Of a stretch of 50,320 bases of DNA, positions 1 through 7,868 are shown in pieces. The position numbers and the translations under genes are program-made. The stretch's first letter is position 1; the number at the start of each line of letters is the position of its first letter. The DNA is from Chitinophagaceae bacterium. Its GTDB lineage: Bacteria > Bacteroidota > Bacteroidia > Chitinophagales > Chitinophagaceae. Below the pieces are notes generated by a model that searched no databases, was not told the origin of the DNA, and was given only the letters and a program-made list of their open reading frames with translations. The DNA lies in assembly GCA_021151685.1 (NCBI GenBank), contig JAGKWS010000018.1, positions 1-50,320 on the forward strand, given 5' to 3'.

Positions 1-92
1 GATGCTGTAGCGGTAGCCTGAGCGTGAGAAGCAGTAGCGAAACCGAAAGTAGCAACAGCGGCAATGGCGAGAGACTTGATGATGTTTTTCAT
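1..92 (-). CDS. Secreted protein, N-terminal fragment (cut by window edge)
   Basis: Thirty codons read leftward from the ATG at 92 and run off the window. The visible residues are a classical Sec signal peptide: MKNIIK, then a hydrophobic Ala/Val/Phe core, then ASHAQ with likely cleavage after AHA/HAQ, followed by QATATAS. An Ala/Thr alternating start after the signal is common in DUF4402-type secreted proteins of Bacteroidota, but too little is visible to claim the family. The gene is preceded by a sigma-54-like promoter (149-164) and the same TTCC-N7-GGAA inverted repeat (239-253) found upstream of the exopolysaccharide operons, so it is inferred to be co-regulated with them. Confidence 0.7.
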   Translation of the reverse strand, partial: MKNIIKSLAIAAVATFGFATASHAQATATA

Positions 93-148
93 TGTAGTTT
101 GTTTTGTATGTTTTTGTTAGTTGTTAGCTTGTTTGTTGCAGAGTATAA

Positions 149-164
149 TACCAATGGCGTGCCA
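149..164 (-). promoter_or_regulatory. Sigma-54-like promoter of the left-edge secreted protein
   Basis: Read on the minus strand the site is TGGCACGCCATTGGTA: a perfect -24 box (TGGCACG), four spacer bases and TGG at the -12 box. The canonical C after the second GG is T here, so the -12 element is imperfect. It lies about 57 nt upstream of the ATG at 92, and a TTCC-N7-GGAA repeat lies 74 nt further upstream, the same gap as at the 13522 promoter. Confidence 0.55.
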
Positions 165-238
165 AAAATGCAATGCATTGATTATCAATGCGCAATGGTT
201 TGGCATGGGTATGAAAGCGTCCATAATGCGGACGCAAA

Positions 239-253
239 TTCCAATATTTGGAA
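239..253. promoter_or_regulatory. Inverted repeat TTCC-N7-GGAA, putative activator site (copy 1)
   Basis: TTCCAATATTTGGAA, extending to 7-bp arms (ATTCCAA / TTGGAAT) around TAT. It is one of five copies in the window, each upstream of a sigma-54-like promoter; here 74 nt separate it from the -24 box at 164. Inferred to bind the NtrC-type activator encoded at 12021-13370. Confidence 0.55.
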
Positions 254-332
254 TGAAATGGTGTATTACAGGTCGAAAGGGAGCTGGAATGAGGAGTTGG
301 CATTGAAAAACAAGTGACATGTTTTCAAACGT

Positions 333-350
333 TTTTGTTTGCAAACAAAA
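333..350. repeat. Perfect 18-bp palindrome
   Basis: TTTTGTTTG followed directly by CAAACAAAA, perfectly self-complementary with no loop. It lies between the convergent end of the 409-990 gene and the upstream region of the left-edge secreted gene. This geometry fits a dimeric regulator operator better than a terminator, but no protein can be assigned. The 317-bp stretch 93-408 otherwise holds only the sigma-54 site and its inverted repeat. Confidence 0.45.
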
Positions 351-408
351 TTGTTATTCAAAATAATACGAAACCAGGGGGATGATAATAATGACTCTAC
401 AACATCAG

Positions 409-990
409 CTATGAATCCTTATGTGGTGTTACCACATAACCCTGTTCTTTGAGCCCGGCAACAAATGCCAGTAATTCAGGTTTCAGGTCGCGGCTCAGGT
501 GGTGGCGTATGCCTGTGTAGTAGGTAGCCTTTTGTATAGACTCTGTGCCTGTAGGGGCATGCAATAAGGGATAGAAGGCGCATACCAATGTCAACCGTTT
601 TGTCTGCGGTTCGTGAGAGAAACTGATGGTGACGGGCAAGCCGCTGATGGAAGTCCGTAACCGCTCTCCGGTAAAGAAGAAACGACTATCGGTATTGGTG
701 GGCTCTATGGTATACCCATCGGCCAGAAGGGGCAATAGCGAATTGGGGCCATCGTGCAGCAGCAGTGTCTCTACCGGGCGGAAATGCCACCAACCACGAA
801 TAGCCGCAATAACGGTAAAAATAAATGCCGGGCCAATGGAACCCACCATCACATGTACGAGCAAGGCACTAACCGAAATGCCCGATTGCCAACCCGCTAC
901 AAGCATTATTGCTACAATAATAGCCCATGCTAATGGCAATATGCGAACCAGTTTGACAGCATTGTATTGAATGAAGAGCAATGGACGCAT
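409..990 (-). CDS. Small membrane protein of unknown function
   Basis: 193 residues. Two hydrophobic segments (about residues 14-33 and 45-64) are followed by a basic/aromatic boundary (RGWWHF) and a soluble domain of about 125 residues with alternating short strands (for example LVCAFYPLL) and a helical C-terminus. I do not recognise the family. The arrangement of two N-terminal membrane helices plus a cytoplasmic domain is seen in many small bacterial membrane proteins with PH-like or YcxB-like folds, which is only a structural guess. It is divergent from folD, sharing a 124-bp intergenic region. The start is the ATG at 990; no better start is visible. Confidence 0.65.
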   Translation of the reverse strand: MRPLLFIQYNAVKLVRILPLAWAIIVAIMLVAGWQSGISVSALLVHVMVGSIGPAFIFTVIAAIRGWWHFRPVETLLLHDGPNSLLPLLADGYTIEPTNTDSRFFFTGERLRTSISGLPVTISFSHEPQTKRLTLVCAFYPLLHAPTGTESIQKATYYTGIRHHLSRDLKPELLAFVAGLKEQGYVVTPHKDS

Positions 991-1052
991 AATGTGGTGT
1001 ATTTTGCAGTTATAGAGCTACCCACACCTAACTTAGCGGCAGGCATATGTGC

Positions 1053-1060
1053 TATATTTG
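1053..1060 (+). promoter_or_regulatory. Bacteroidota-type -7 promoter element of folD
   Basis: TATATTTG is a perfect match to the Bacteroidota housekeeping -7 consensus TANNTTTG. It lies about 54 nt before the folD ATG. A good TTTG-type -33 box at the expected 18-20 nt spacing is not evident, so this is tentative. Confidence 0.4.
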
Positions 1061-1114
1061 TGCGGGTACGGTCAAATGTACTATCTTCAAACAACAAACT
1101 ACAAATTATACTAT

Positions 1115-1996
1115 ATGCAACTACTGGATGGTGTGCTGGTATCGGGCCACATAAAGGAGCAAATAAAACAGGAAGCACTGGACTTGCAGGCGGCTGGCGG
1201 TAAAAAGCCACATCTGGCGGCTATACTGGTAGGTAACAATCCTGCCAGCGAGGCTTATGTGGGCTCTAAGGTGAAGCACTGCGAAGAGCTGGGGTTCGAC
1301 TCTACCCTGCTGCGTATGCCTGCCGAAACTACCGAAGCTGCATTGATAGCCGAAGTAGAATGCCTGAATAACGACCCCGCCATAGATGGCATACTGGTGC
1401 AGCTACCCCTGCCCGATCATATTTCGCCCGATTCGGTGATTAACGCCATCAATCCCGATAAGGATGTAGATGGTTTTCACCCCATATCGCAGGGGCGTAT
1501 GCTGCTGGGGCAACCCACATTTCTGCCGGCTACACCATACGGCATTATGCTGATGCTGGAGTACTATAAGATAAACACGGCCGGTATGCATTGTGTGGTA
1601 ATAGGCCGTAGCAATATAGTAGGTACCCCCATGAGTGTGCTGATGAGCCGCGCTACCAATCCGGGCAATGCTACAGTAACCATGTGCCACTCGCGCACCA
1701 AAAACCTGAAAGACTTTACACTGAATGCCGACATCATAATTGCCGCCATAGGCCGCCCGCGCTACGTAACAGCCGATATGGTGAAGCCGGGTGCCATAGT
1801 AATAGACGTGGGCATCAACCGTATAGACGATGCCACCAGAAAGAGCGGTAGCCGCCTGGTGGGCGATGTAGACTTTGATGCAGTGGCACCGCTGTGCAGC
1901 TACATAACCCCTGTGCCAAAGGGCGTAGGGCTTATGACCATATGTGGCCTGATGAAAAATACGCTGCTGGCAGCCAAAATGAAACACAAAGCATAG
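1115..1996 (+). CDS. folD: Bifunctional methylenetetrahydrofolate dehydrogenase / cyclohydrolase
   Basis: Interconverts 5,10-methylene-THF, 5,10-methenyl-THF and 10-formyl-THF in the cytosol using NADP, supplying one-carbon units. 293 residues from the ATG at 1115, the normal length for FolD; the reading frame is open further upstream, but the family begins with MQLLDG. The catalytic tyrosine and lysine lie in YVGSKVK. Also visible are the substrate loop DGILVQLPLP, PDKDVDGFHP, the dinucleotide-binding GRSNIVGTPM and VIDVGINR. The C-terminal signature usually read as PVPGGVGPMT is PVPKGVGLMT here, two substitutions in a normally near-invariant motif. It is followed closely by queE, which has its own good promoter. 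Confidence 0.97.
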   Translation: MQLLDGVLVSGHIKEQIKQEALDLQAAGGKKPHLAAILVGNNPASEAYVGSKVKHCEELGFDSTLLRMPAETTEAALIAEVECLNNDPAIDGILVQLPLPDHISPDSVINAINPDKDVDGFHPISQGRMLLGQPTFLPATPYGIMLMLEYYKINTAGMHCVVIGRSNIVGTPMSVLMSRATNPGNATVTMCHSRTKNLKDFTLNADIIIAAIGRPRYVTADMVKPGAIVIDVGINRIDDATRKSGSRLVGDVDFDAVAPLCSYITPVPKGVGLMTICGLMKNTLLAAKMKHKA

Positions 1997-2003
1997 TCTG
2001 AAA

Positions 2004-2033
2004 TTTGTAAACAAGCAGGCAGTTGTACCTTTG
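2004..2033 (+). promoter_or_regulatory. Housekeeping promoter of queE
   Basis: TTTG (2004-2007), 18 nt spacer, TACCTTTG (2026-2033). Both boxes match the Bacteroidota sigma-A consensus (TTTG / TANNTTTG) at close to ideal spacing. The expected start of transcription is near 2040, just before the GTG at 2057. Confidence 0.65.
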
Positions 2034-2056
2034 CCGGCAACATAACAGAATTTACG

Positions 2057-2677
2057 GTGCCGACAGACACACTACAAATAGCCAACTATCCCGTAATGGA
2101 GCACTTTTATACCCTACAGGGCGAAGGTGCATGGACGGGCCATGCCGCCTACTTTATAAGGTTGGGCGGCTGCGATGTGGGCTGCGTGTGGTGCGATGTA
2201 AAGGACAGTTGGGATGCTACTGCACACCCGCAGATGACCAATGTAGAACTGGCGCATATAGCCGCTGCCCACCACGGGCGCATAGCGGTGGTGACCGGTG
2301 GCGAGCCGGCCATGCACCAGTTGGGCCCCCTTTGCGATGCGCTGCACGACTGTGGTATGCGGGTACACATAGAAACATCGGGGGCGCACGAGCTATCGGG
2401 CAAGTTGGATTTTGTGACCCTATCGCCCAAAAAGTTCAAGGCTCCGCTGCTCAGTAGCCTGCAACAGGCCGATGAGCTGAAGGTGGTAGTGTACCACAAA
2501 AGCGACCTGCTGTGGGCCGAAGAACATGCCGCAAACGTGCGGCCCGGCTGCAAGCTGTACCTGCAGCCCGAGTGGAGCCGCAAAGAAACAATGGTACCGC
2601 TCATTATAGATTATATAAAGCTGCACCCACAGTGGCAGCTATCGTTGCAAACACATAAGTACATCAACATACCATAA
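2057..2677 (+). CDS. queE: 7-carboxy-7-deazaguanine synthase (radical SAM)
   Basis: Converts 6-carboxy-tetrahydropterin to 7-carboxy-7-deazaguanine in queuosine precursor synthesis. 206 residues from GTG 2057; an in-frame ATG at 2096 gives 193 residues starting MEHFYTLQGEG, also plausible. The radical-SAM cluster has the QueE-specific spacing: C39-x3-C43-x2-C46 in GGCDVGCVWCD. Also visible are the substrate-binding FYTLQGEG, the SAM-binding VTGGEPAMH, and VHIETSGAH. The C-terminal LSLQTHKYINIP is typical. No other queuosine genes are in the window. uppP begins 7 nt after the stop, suggesting co-transcription. Confidence 0.95.
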   Translation: MPTDTLQIANYPVMEHFYTLQGEGAWTGHAAYFIRLGGCDVGCVWCDVKDSWDATAHPQMTNVELAHIAAAHHGRIAVVTGGEPAMHQLGPLCDALHDCGMRVHIETSGAHELSGKLDFVTLSPKKFKAPLLSSLQQADELKVVVYHKSDLLWAEEHAANVRPGCKLYLQPEWSRKETMVPLIIDYIKLHPQWQLSLQTHKYINIP

Positions 2678-2684
2678 AGCATAC

Positions 2685-3500
2685 ATGACCTGGCTTGATA
2701 CCATTATCCTCAGTATAGTAGAGGGTGTAACCGAATTTTTGCCCATATCGTCTACCGGCCATATGATACTGACCGATGCCATTATGAACCGTGGCCGTAC
2801 CCTTACAGAGCAGGAGCGCGAATTCAAAACACTGTTTGAGGTATGCATACAGCTGGGAGCTATACTGAGTGTGGTGACACTCTATTCCAAAAAGTTTCTG
2901 GATCTGAAGCGCAAAGACTTCTTCATCAAGCTGGCTATTGCTGTGCTGCCCGCATTGGTTTTTGGCAAGCTATTCTCTGATGCTATTGACGAGCTGATGG
3001 AAAGCCCACTGACAGTGGCCATAGCCCTTGTGGTGGGTGGCGTGGTATTGTTGTTTATAGAAAAGCTGTTTGGTAAGGGCGAGGTAGACAACGAGCCCGA
3101 CATGAGCTATAAAAAAGGCTTTTGGGTGGGTATGTGGCAGGTAATAGCCATGATACCCGGCACCAGCCGCAGTGCTGCCACCATTATAGGCGGTATGCAG
3201 CAGGGGCTTACGCGCAGGTTTGCAGCCGAGTTCTCATTTTTTCTGGCGGTGCCTACCATGGCAGCGGCCACAGGCTACAAGCTGCTGAAGGCCTTTAAGA
3301 ACCACCCAGAAATATTAAAGGACAAAACCAACCTGGCTATGCTGGGTGTGGGCAATGTAATAGCGTTTGTAGTGGCACTCATTGCCATCAAAACGTTTAT
3401 AGGCTTTTTGCAAAAGCATGGGCTTAAAGCGTTTGGTGTGTACCGCATAGTTACAGGTGCCATCATTCTTGGTTTGCTGGCGGCCGGCTACATCCAATAG
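2685..3500 (+). CDS. uppP: Undecaprenyl-diphosphatase
   Basis: An integral membrane enzyme (BacA/UppP family) that recycles undecaprenyl pyrophosphate to the monophosphate carrier used by peptidoglycan and surface polysaccharide synthesis. 271 residues, the usual length. The N-terminal catalytic motif EGVTEFLPISSTGH (residues 13-26) and the second motif PGTSRSAATI are both intact; about eight hydrophobic segments follow. It starts 7 nt after queE. The lipid carrier it regenerates is the one loaded by the WecA-like transferase at 27536, although the two genes are far apart and this is a general housekeeping link. Confidence 0.96.
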   Translation: MTWLDTIILSIVEGVTEFLPISSTGHMILTDAIMNRGRTLTEQEREFKTLFEVCIQLGAILSVVTLYSKKFLDLKRKDFFIKLAIAVLPALVFGKLFSDAIDELMESPLTVAIALVVGGVVLLFIEKLFGKGEVDNEPDMSYKKGFWVGMWQVIAMIPGTSRSAATIIGGMQQGLTRRFAAEFSFFLAVPTMAAATGYKLLKAFKNHPEILKDKTNLAMLGVGNVIAFVVALIAIKTFIGFLQKHGLKAFGVYRIVTGAIILGLLAAGYIQ

Positions 3501-3502
3501 TA

Positions 3503-3931
3503 TTACATATACTTCAGGTCTATGACCACATTGGCCGTGCCGGTAGCAGGAACCGGAAAGCTAAACTTATCGAACGAAGGACGGGTAAGCCCCGAATGTT
3601 TGTAGTTGGAAAAGCCATAGCCTTCCTTCGGCATCATAAACCGGAAGTCCATCTTGGTGTTTTTGTTCTCATCGTCTAGTAGTGCTATACCCCATGTGCC
3701 CACGGGAACTGCAAACTCGGCAGAAACGGATTTATTGGCCATGGTCGTTTTTTCTACAGCGCGTATGAAAGCAGGTTTTTCATTTTTGAATTCCTCGGCA
3801 GATTTGTAGAATCCCAATCTGAGGGTACCATTGTTGTTACGAATGCCGTGTATGTGTACAGAGATATTGCCTGTTTGTGCAGTAGCAGGAAAAACGGAGA
3901 GCAGAGCCAGTGCGATAAGGGTATTGCGCAT
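3503..3931 (-). CDS. Secreted DUF2141-family protein
   Basis: 142 residues with a signal peptide (MRNTLIALALLSVFPATAQ). The mature part fits the DUF2141 pattern: a first strand (ISVHIHGIRNNNGTLRLGFY), then a conserved segment GTWGIALLDDENKNTKMDFRF, then PKEGYGFSN. Members are small exported beta-sandwich proteins of unknown role in Bacteroidota and Proteobacteria. The stop lies 2 nt from the uppP stop (convergent). The start is the ATG at 3931, supported by the signal peptide. Confidence 0.85.
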   Translation of the reverse strand: MRNTLIALALLSVFPATAQTGNISVHIHGIRNNNGTLRLGFYKSAEEFKNEKPAFIRAVEKTTMANKSVSAEFAVPVGTWGIALLDDENKNTKMDFRFMMPKEGYGFSNYKHSGLTRPSFDKFSFPVPATGTANVVIDLKYM

Positions 3932-4217
3932 AACATAAATATTGGTAACAATAAATTGGAAGCAGGAGTAGTGCTACTCTATCAACAAAGTAAAGAAGTT
4001 ATCTGAGTTTGTGTTATCCCCTAGTACTTAAAAAACGGACTTTGACATTTTTTTAGGTAAAAATCTAATTTATGTCAGGGATTTTAACGCAAAAAGTCTG
4101 TTCCCTATTTGATATATAATTGAAATTATGATACAGGTAATAAAATGCTGATACAACCATCTTTTGGGGAGGGGTGATAAAGATATGTGAACTATGTTCT
4201 AAAGTTATTTTAGTGAT

Positions 4218-4225
4218 TACATTTG
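4218..4225 (+). promoter_or_regulatory. Putative -7 promoter element of the AT-rich three-gene islet
   Basis: TACATTTG matches TANNTTTG exactly and lies 20 nt before the ATG at 4246. The -33 region (TGTT near 4195) is a weak match. The rest of the 314-bp gap 3932-4245 is AT-rich and I see no gene in it. Confidence 0.4.
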
Positions 4226-4245
4226 TACTAAAGTCTAAAAAATCC

Positions 4246-4962
4246 ATGTCCTATCCTCATTTCAAAACAACGCCAGTTAAAGAGATTGTATTTATGATCT
4301 CTTTTGGAGAAGATTTGGATAGTAAAGCAGTAGATTCGTTTCTGGAGAATACCACTTATGCCAAAAACTTTGTAAAAAACAGTATGCACATGGAAACTGT
4401 TAAAGAAGGGGCGGATTCAACTGTGCAACATGCTACACATTACATTCTGCAGAATGAAGCAGACAACATACTATTCCAAATAAAGCAGGGTTCTGTTGCC
4501 ATACACAAGTTGCGTAAATATGAGCACTTCGATACTCTTCTCAAAAAGTTTTGGGATTTGTGGACAGAGTTTGTTCAATACACAGGAACTCTCAGTATAA
4601 AGAGCATATCCGTCAGATACCTGAATTTTATTGAAAAAACTGATGATGAGACAATAAACGACTTGATTCAGATTAGTGTACAACAACCATTTGGAATCAA
4701 CACAATTAATCCATTTATAAGGCTTCAGTTTAATTATCCGGAGGAATCCTCCACGGTTGTGAACCTTACTGTAACAAAAACAATTGATAAGAGTAACGAA
4801 AAAAAAGGTGTACTTCTTGACATTAACCTTAACAAGAAGATAGAACTCGCAAAAGATTACGATACAGTTTTCAGACAGTTTACTGAAATGAGACATCTGA
4901 AAAACGAAATTTTCTTTAAAAGCATTACCCCTCTCACAGAAAAAAAATACAATCATGACTGA
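4246..4962 (+). CDS. TIGR04255-like protein, first gene of an AT-rich islet
   Basis: 238 residues from the ATG at 4246 (MSYPHFKTTPVKEIVFMISF). The N-terminal P-x-x-E-[IV]-x-F-x-I-x-F strand, the central SIKSISVRYLNFIE and the C-terminal pattern (D-x-x-F-x-x-x-H-x-x-x-x-x-x-F-x-x-I-T) match what I know of the TIGR04255 family, whose molecular function is unknown. Its 3' end overlaps the next gene by 8 nt, so the two are translationally coupled. Codon use (many AAA, ATT, AAT, TTT) differs sharply from neighbours such as uppP, suggesting recent acquisition. The open frame extends upstream of 4246, but the added residues look unlike the family. Confidence 0.75.
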   Translation: MSYPHFKTTPVKEIVFMISFGEDLDSKAVDSFLENTTYAKNFVKNSMHMETVKEGADSTVQHATHYILQNEADNILFQIKQGSVAIHKLRKYEHFDTLLKKFWDLWTEFVQYTGTLSIKSISVRYLNFIEKTDDETINDLIQISVQQPFGINTINPFIRLQFNYPEESSTVVNLTVTKTIDKSNEKKGVLLDINLNKKIELAKDYDTVFRQFTEMRHLKNEIFFKSITPLTEKKYNHD

Positions 4963-5410
4963 GCATTTAACATTCCTGAAAATGGAGACAGAGCTTGGCC
5001 AGTCTCAGCTTTTTGGACAAGAATATGAGCACTTATTGTCTCGGAATTTGGGTAATACACACCCCGGATTACACAGTGAGCTGAATGATTTGTTCAATAA
5101 TATTCTTTGTGAACATGTTGGTTTGACAGACTTCCAAAAGGCAATGCTGTTCAATCTATTATTTGCCTTTAGTGAAATACGGGAGAAAATTGACCCCAGC
5201 AGACTCAGTCCATTTCAATATTATACCAATGAAGATGATGAATTAGTTTTCTTCAGGAAGACACATAAAGGGGTTATTCATATTGTCATCAATCCAGAAG
5301 ACTGCATTGCTTATTCATATATAGGGGTAGATAAAAAAAGAATATTGAAGTTCTACCACAATCATAACCAGGAGGAGTTCGAAGGTTTAGCGTATAAATT
5401 TTTCATATAG
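4955..5410 (+). CDS. Unknown protein, second gene of the AT-rich islet
   Basis: 151 residues, no signal peptide or membrane segment. The N-terminal half is helical and acidic; residues about 58-75 (LTDFQKAMLFNLLFAFSEI) form a strong amphipathic helix. The C-terminal half carries predicted strands (ELVFFRKTHKGVIHIVINP, then IAYSYIG) and ends in LAYKFFI. I do not recognise the family. Its 8-nt overlap with the TIGR04255-like gene and a 10-nt gap to the next gene argue that all three form one functional unit. AT-rich codon use as in its neighbours. Confidence 0.7.
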   Translation: MTEHLTFLKMETELGQSQLFGQEYEHLLSRNLGNTHPGLHSELNDLFNNILCEHVGLTDFQKAMLFNLLFAFSEIREKIDPSRLSPFQYYTNEDDELVFFRKTHKGVIHIVINPEDCIAYSYIGVDKKRILKFYHNHNQEEFEGLAYKFFI

Positions 5411-5420
5411 TATTTTTTAG

Positions 5421-5972
5421 ATGCCATCTTGCGAGCTTGGATATATTCCCGAAAGACTTCATGAAAACGATAAGCCAATAATCTCAACATTTACTGTGGG
5501 GGAAGAATTGTATTATCGCTGCAAACCTGAGGTCATTGAAGATCCATATAAGACTCAATCTATTGCAGAATTGTCTCATAACCGATCTGGGACAGGTCAA
5601 TCAATTTCTTTGCCCAACGACGTGTTATACAGCATCAAAGTAGACGAAGATTTTGAAACTTATGTAGATAAAGTTGTTTGTACATTAGTCATTCGGGATC
5701 TTACACCAGACAATAGATATGACAAATGGTTTGAACAGGATAAAAATGGTCGTGTTGTCTGTGCCAATATCCAATTGATACACGTACCGGAAACCTGCAT
5801 GTATCCCCATTGTGTTTTCAGAATATGGTTGGATGGCGTTTTGGTAACCATGGATAATTACAAAACGACATTAGGAAAAGTAAACGAGATTAGGAACAGA
5901 TTACGGTTTGAAATTGCAAGTATGATCTATAACAAAGAAGTAAGCCAAGCAATTTCTTTCTCTGATATATAG
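5421..5972 (+). CDS. Unknown protein, third gene of the AT-rich islet
   Basis: 183 residues from the ATG at 5421, cytosolic by appearance. The N-terminus contains GEELYYRCKPEVIEDPYKTQ. A motif DLTPDNRYDKW lies near residue 93, and VPETCMYPHCVFRIWLDG is followed by an N-x-[LV]-R-[FN] helix near the end (NEIRNRLRFEIA). I do not recognise it. It closes the three-gene AT-rich cluster; the following signalling gene at 6037 has ordinary composition. Accessory or defence roles are possible by context only. Confidence 0.7.
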   Translation: MPSCELGYIPERLHENDKPIISTFTVGEELYYRCKPEVIEDPYKTQSIAELSHNRSGTGQSISLPNDVLYSIKVDEDFETYVDKVVCTLVIRDLTPDNRYDKWFEQDKNGRVVCANIQLIHVPETCMYPHCVFRIWLDGVLVTMDNYKTTLGKVNEIRNRLRFEIASMIYNKEVSQAISFSDI

Positions 5973-6036
5973 GTATACTTGCGTATGCTGTGGCGTAGCA
6001 AATATTGTAACCTTACATGTTTTGTTTGCTGTCAGT

Positions 6037-7866
6037 ATGTTTGAATACAACAGATTACTTGTAATTTCCGACAAATTGCACTGCTTGTTCTCTAAAAACT
6101 GGAAATATATTTGGCCCTATCTGGTGTTTGGGGGTACTATCGCGCTTGCGGTAGATGTGAATGTGCGCCTGATAGACGAGGGCGTAGACCGAAACAGCCA
6201 TTATGCCCATACCATAAATGTAGCCGGCCGCCAACGATTGCTGAGCCAGCGGGCGGTAACCGAAACCATACTACTGGCGCAGGGTAGGGGCAATGCACAG
6301 CAACTGGCTGCACTGTGCCACCAGTGGGACGAAATACACGAGCACCTGCAACATGGCGATGAAACCGGAAAGTTGGTGCCCATTACCGAACCCTCGCTAC
6401 AAATGGAGTTTGCAGCATTGCGGCCACCGCAGCAACAATTGTATACCTTGCTGAGCCATGTAAAGGATAGTACAAGTGCCTGTACATTGGCCGACAGCAT
6501 AGGGTATGCACAAGGCCGGTATGTAGCCCTTATGGATGAAACTGTATTGCTTTTTCAGCGGCAGGCCGAGCAGGATATGCTGCACATAAAAGAAAAGCAG
6601 ACATGGGCGGCAACCATATCGGGTGGGGTGCTGGTGCTGGAGATACTACTACTGGTAGTGCCCTACCACCGCAAGCTGATGAGGGCCTACAAAGACCTGA
6701 AAGGCAACAAAATACTGATAGAAAGGCAGGCCAACGAGATACAACTGCAGATGAGCCGTGTGGCCGAACAAAATGCGACACTGGACAAGCTGAACCGCAG
6801 TAACGAACTAACGCTGGAAGGTATAAACGCGGGGGTATGGGCACGTAACTTTGTAACTGGTGAAGAAACATGGTCGGCCAACTTTTACCGGTTGCTGGGT
6901 TATACCCGCGAGGAGCTACTACCTGCACAAGCCACACTGGAACAACTGGTACACGATGAAGACCGCGCACGGCAGGTAGCTGCACTGAACAGCCATCTGG
7001 AGCACGGTACACCCTACCAGCTGAATGTGCGTATGCGGCACAAAGACGGCAGCTATAGATGGTATGAAGCGACCGGACAAACAGCAAGAGACGAGATGGG
7101 GCAACCCATAGAAATGGCCGGTTCTATTATAGACATCAACGAAAAAATGGCCTATCAGGAAGAACTGGAATCAATGAACGAGGCCAAAGACAAGATGTTT
7201 GCCATCTTGTCGCACGATATGCGCTCGCCGCTCAACAGCCTGAAGACACTGATAGAGTTGCAATCTACCGGAGACCTGACGCAGGAAGAATTTACACAGT
7301 ATATAGAGCATGTAAAGGAAGGCGTAGGCTTCACCCTGCGCACGCTGGACAATGTGCTGGTATGGGCATCGAGACATCTGAAAAGCCTGCAACCCGAGCC
7401 TACGGTGTTTGGTGTGGCGGGTATTTTGGGCGAGGTGGAACGTTTTCATCGCTACTTTGCGCAGCAGAAGAAGATAGCCATTACCTACTTTGCCCCGGCC
7501 GACATGACGTGCCGGGCCGATGCCAATCATGTATTTATAGCCCTGCGCAACCTTGTGGGCAATGCTATAAAGTATACCCACAGCGGTGGTGCCATACAGG
7601 TAACGGCAACTACCGCCGGAACAGAAATATGCATAGCCGTACACGACAATGGCATAGGTATGAGCGAGGCTCTGATACAGAAATTACTGGCTCGCAAAGA
7701 GCATGTAACCACCGGTGGCACCAATGGCGAAAAAGGTACCGGACTGGGACTAACATTGGTGCAAGACCTTGTACAGGCCAATCATGGCCGTTTTGTAATA
7801 GAAAGCGAGCCCGGCAAGGGCAGTACTATTTCCATGTATTTGCCCGGCCACAAGAGCACTATGTAG
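6037..7866 (+). CDS. PilJ-type sensor histidine kinase with PAS domain
   Basis: 609 residues from the ATG at 6037; an in-frame TTG lies 15 nt upstream. Membrane segment about 25-43, then a periplasmic PilJ/NarX-like helical domain with the hallmark AGRQRLLSQR (residues 63-72), a second membrane segment about 191-209, a linker coiled coil (215-255), and a PAS_3 domain (about 258-370, MRHKDGSYRWYE). HisKA follows with His393 in FAILSHDMRSPLN, then HATPase with the N box (LRNLVGNAIKYT), G1 (DNGIGM) and G2 (GTGLGL). All catalytic motifs are intact. Its partner regulator is not adjacent; the gene converges with the hybrid kinase (stops 2 nt apart). The output could be the activator at 12021 or an unlinked regulator. 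Confidence 0.92.
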   Translation: MFEYNRLLVISDKLHCLFSKNWKYIWPYLVFGGTIALAVDVNVRLIDEGVDRNSHYAHTINVAGRQRLLSQRAVTETILLAQGRGNAQQLAALCHQWDEIHEHLQHGDETGKLVPITEPSLQMEFAALRPPQQQLYTLLSHVKDSTSACTLADSIGYAQGRYVALMDETVLLFQRQAEQDMLHIKEKQTWAATISGGVLVLEILLLVVPYHRKLMRAYKDLKGNKILIERQANEIQLQMSRVAEQNATLDKLNRSNELTLEGINAGVWARNFVTGEETWSANFYRLLGYTREELLPAQATLEQLVHDEDRARQVAALNSHLEHGTPYQLNVRMRHKDGSYRWYEATGQTARDEMGQPIEMAGSIIDINEKMAYQEELESMNEAKDKMFAILSHDMRSPLNSLKTLIELQSTGDLTQEEFTQYIEHVKEGVGFTLRTLDNVLVWASRHLKSLQPEPTVFGVAGILGEVERFHRYFAQQKKIAITYFAPADMTCRADANHVFIALRNLVGNAIKYTHSGGAIQVTATTAGTEICIAVHDNGIGMSEALIQKLLARKEHVTTGGTNGEKGTGLGLTLVQDLVQANHGRFVIESEPGKGSTISMYLPGHKSTM

Positions 7867-7868
7867 CA

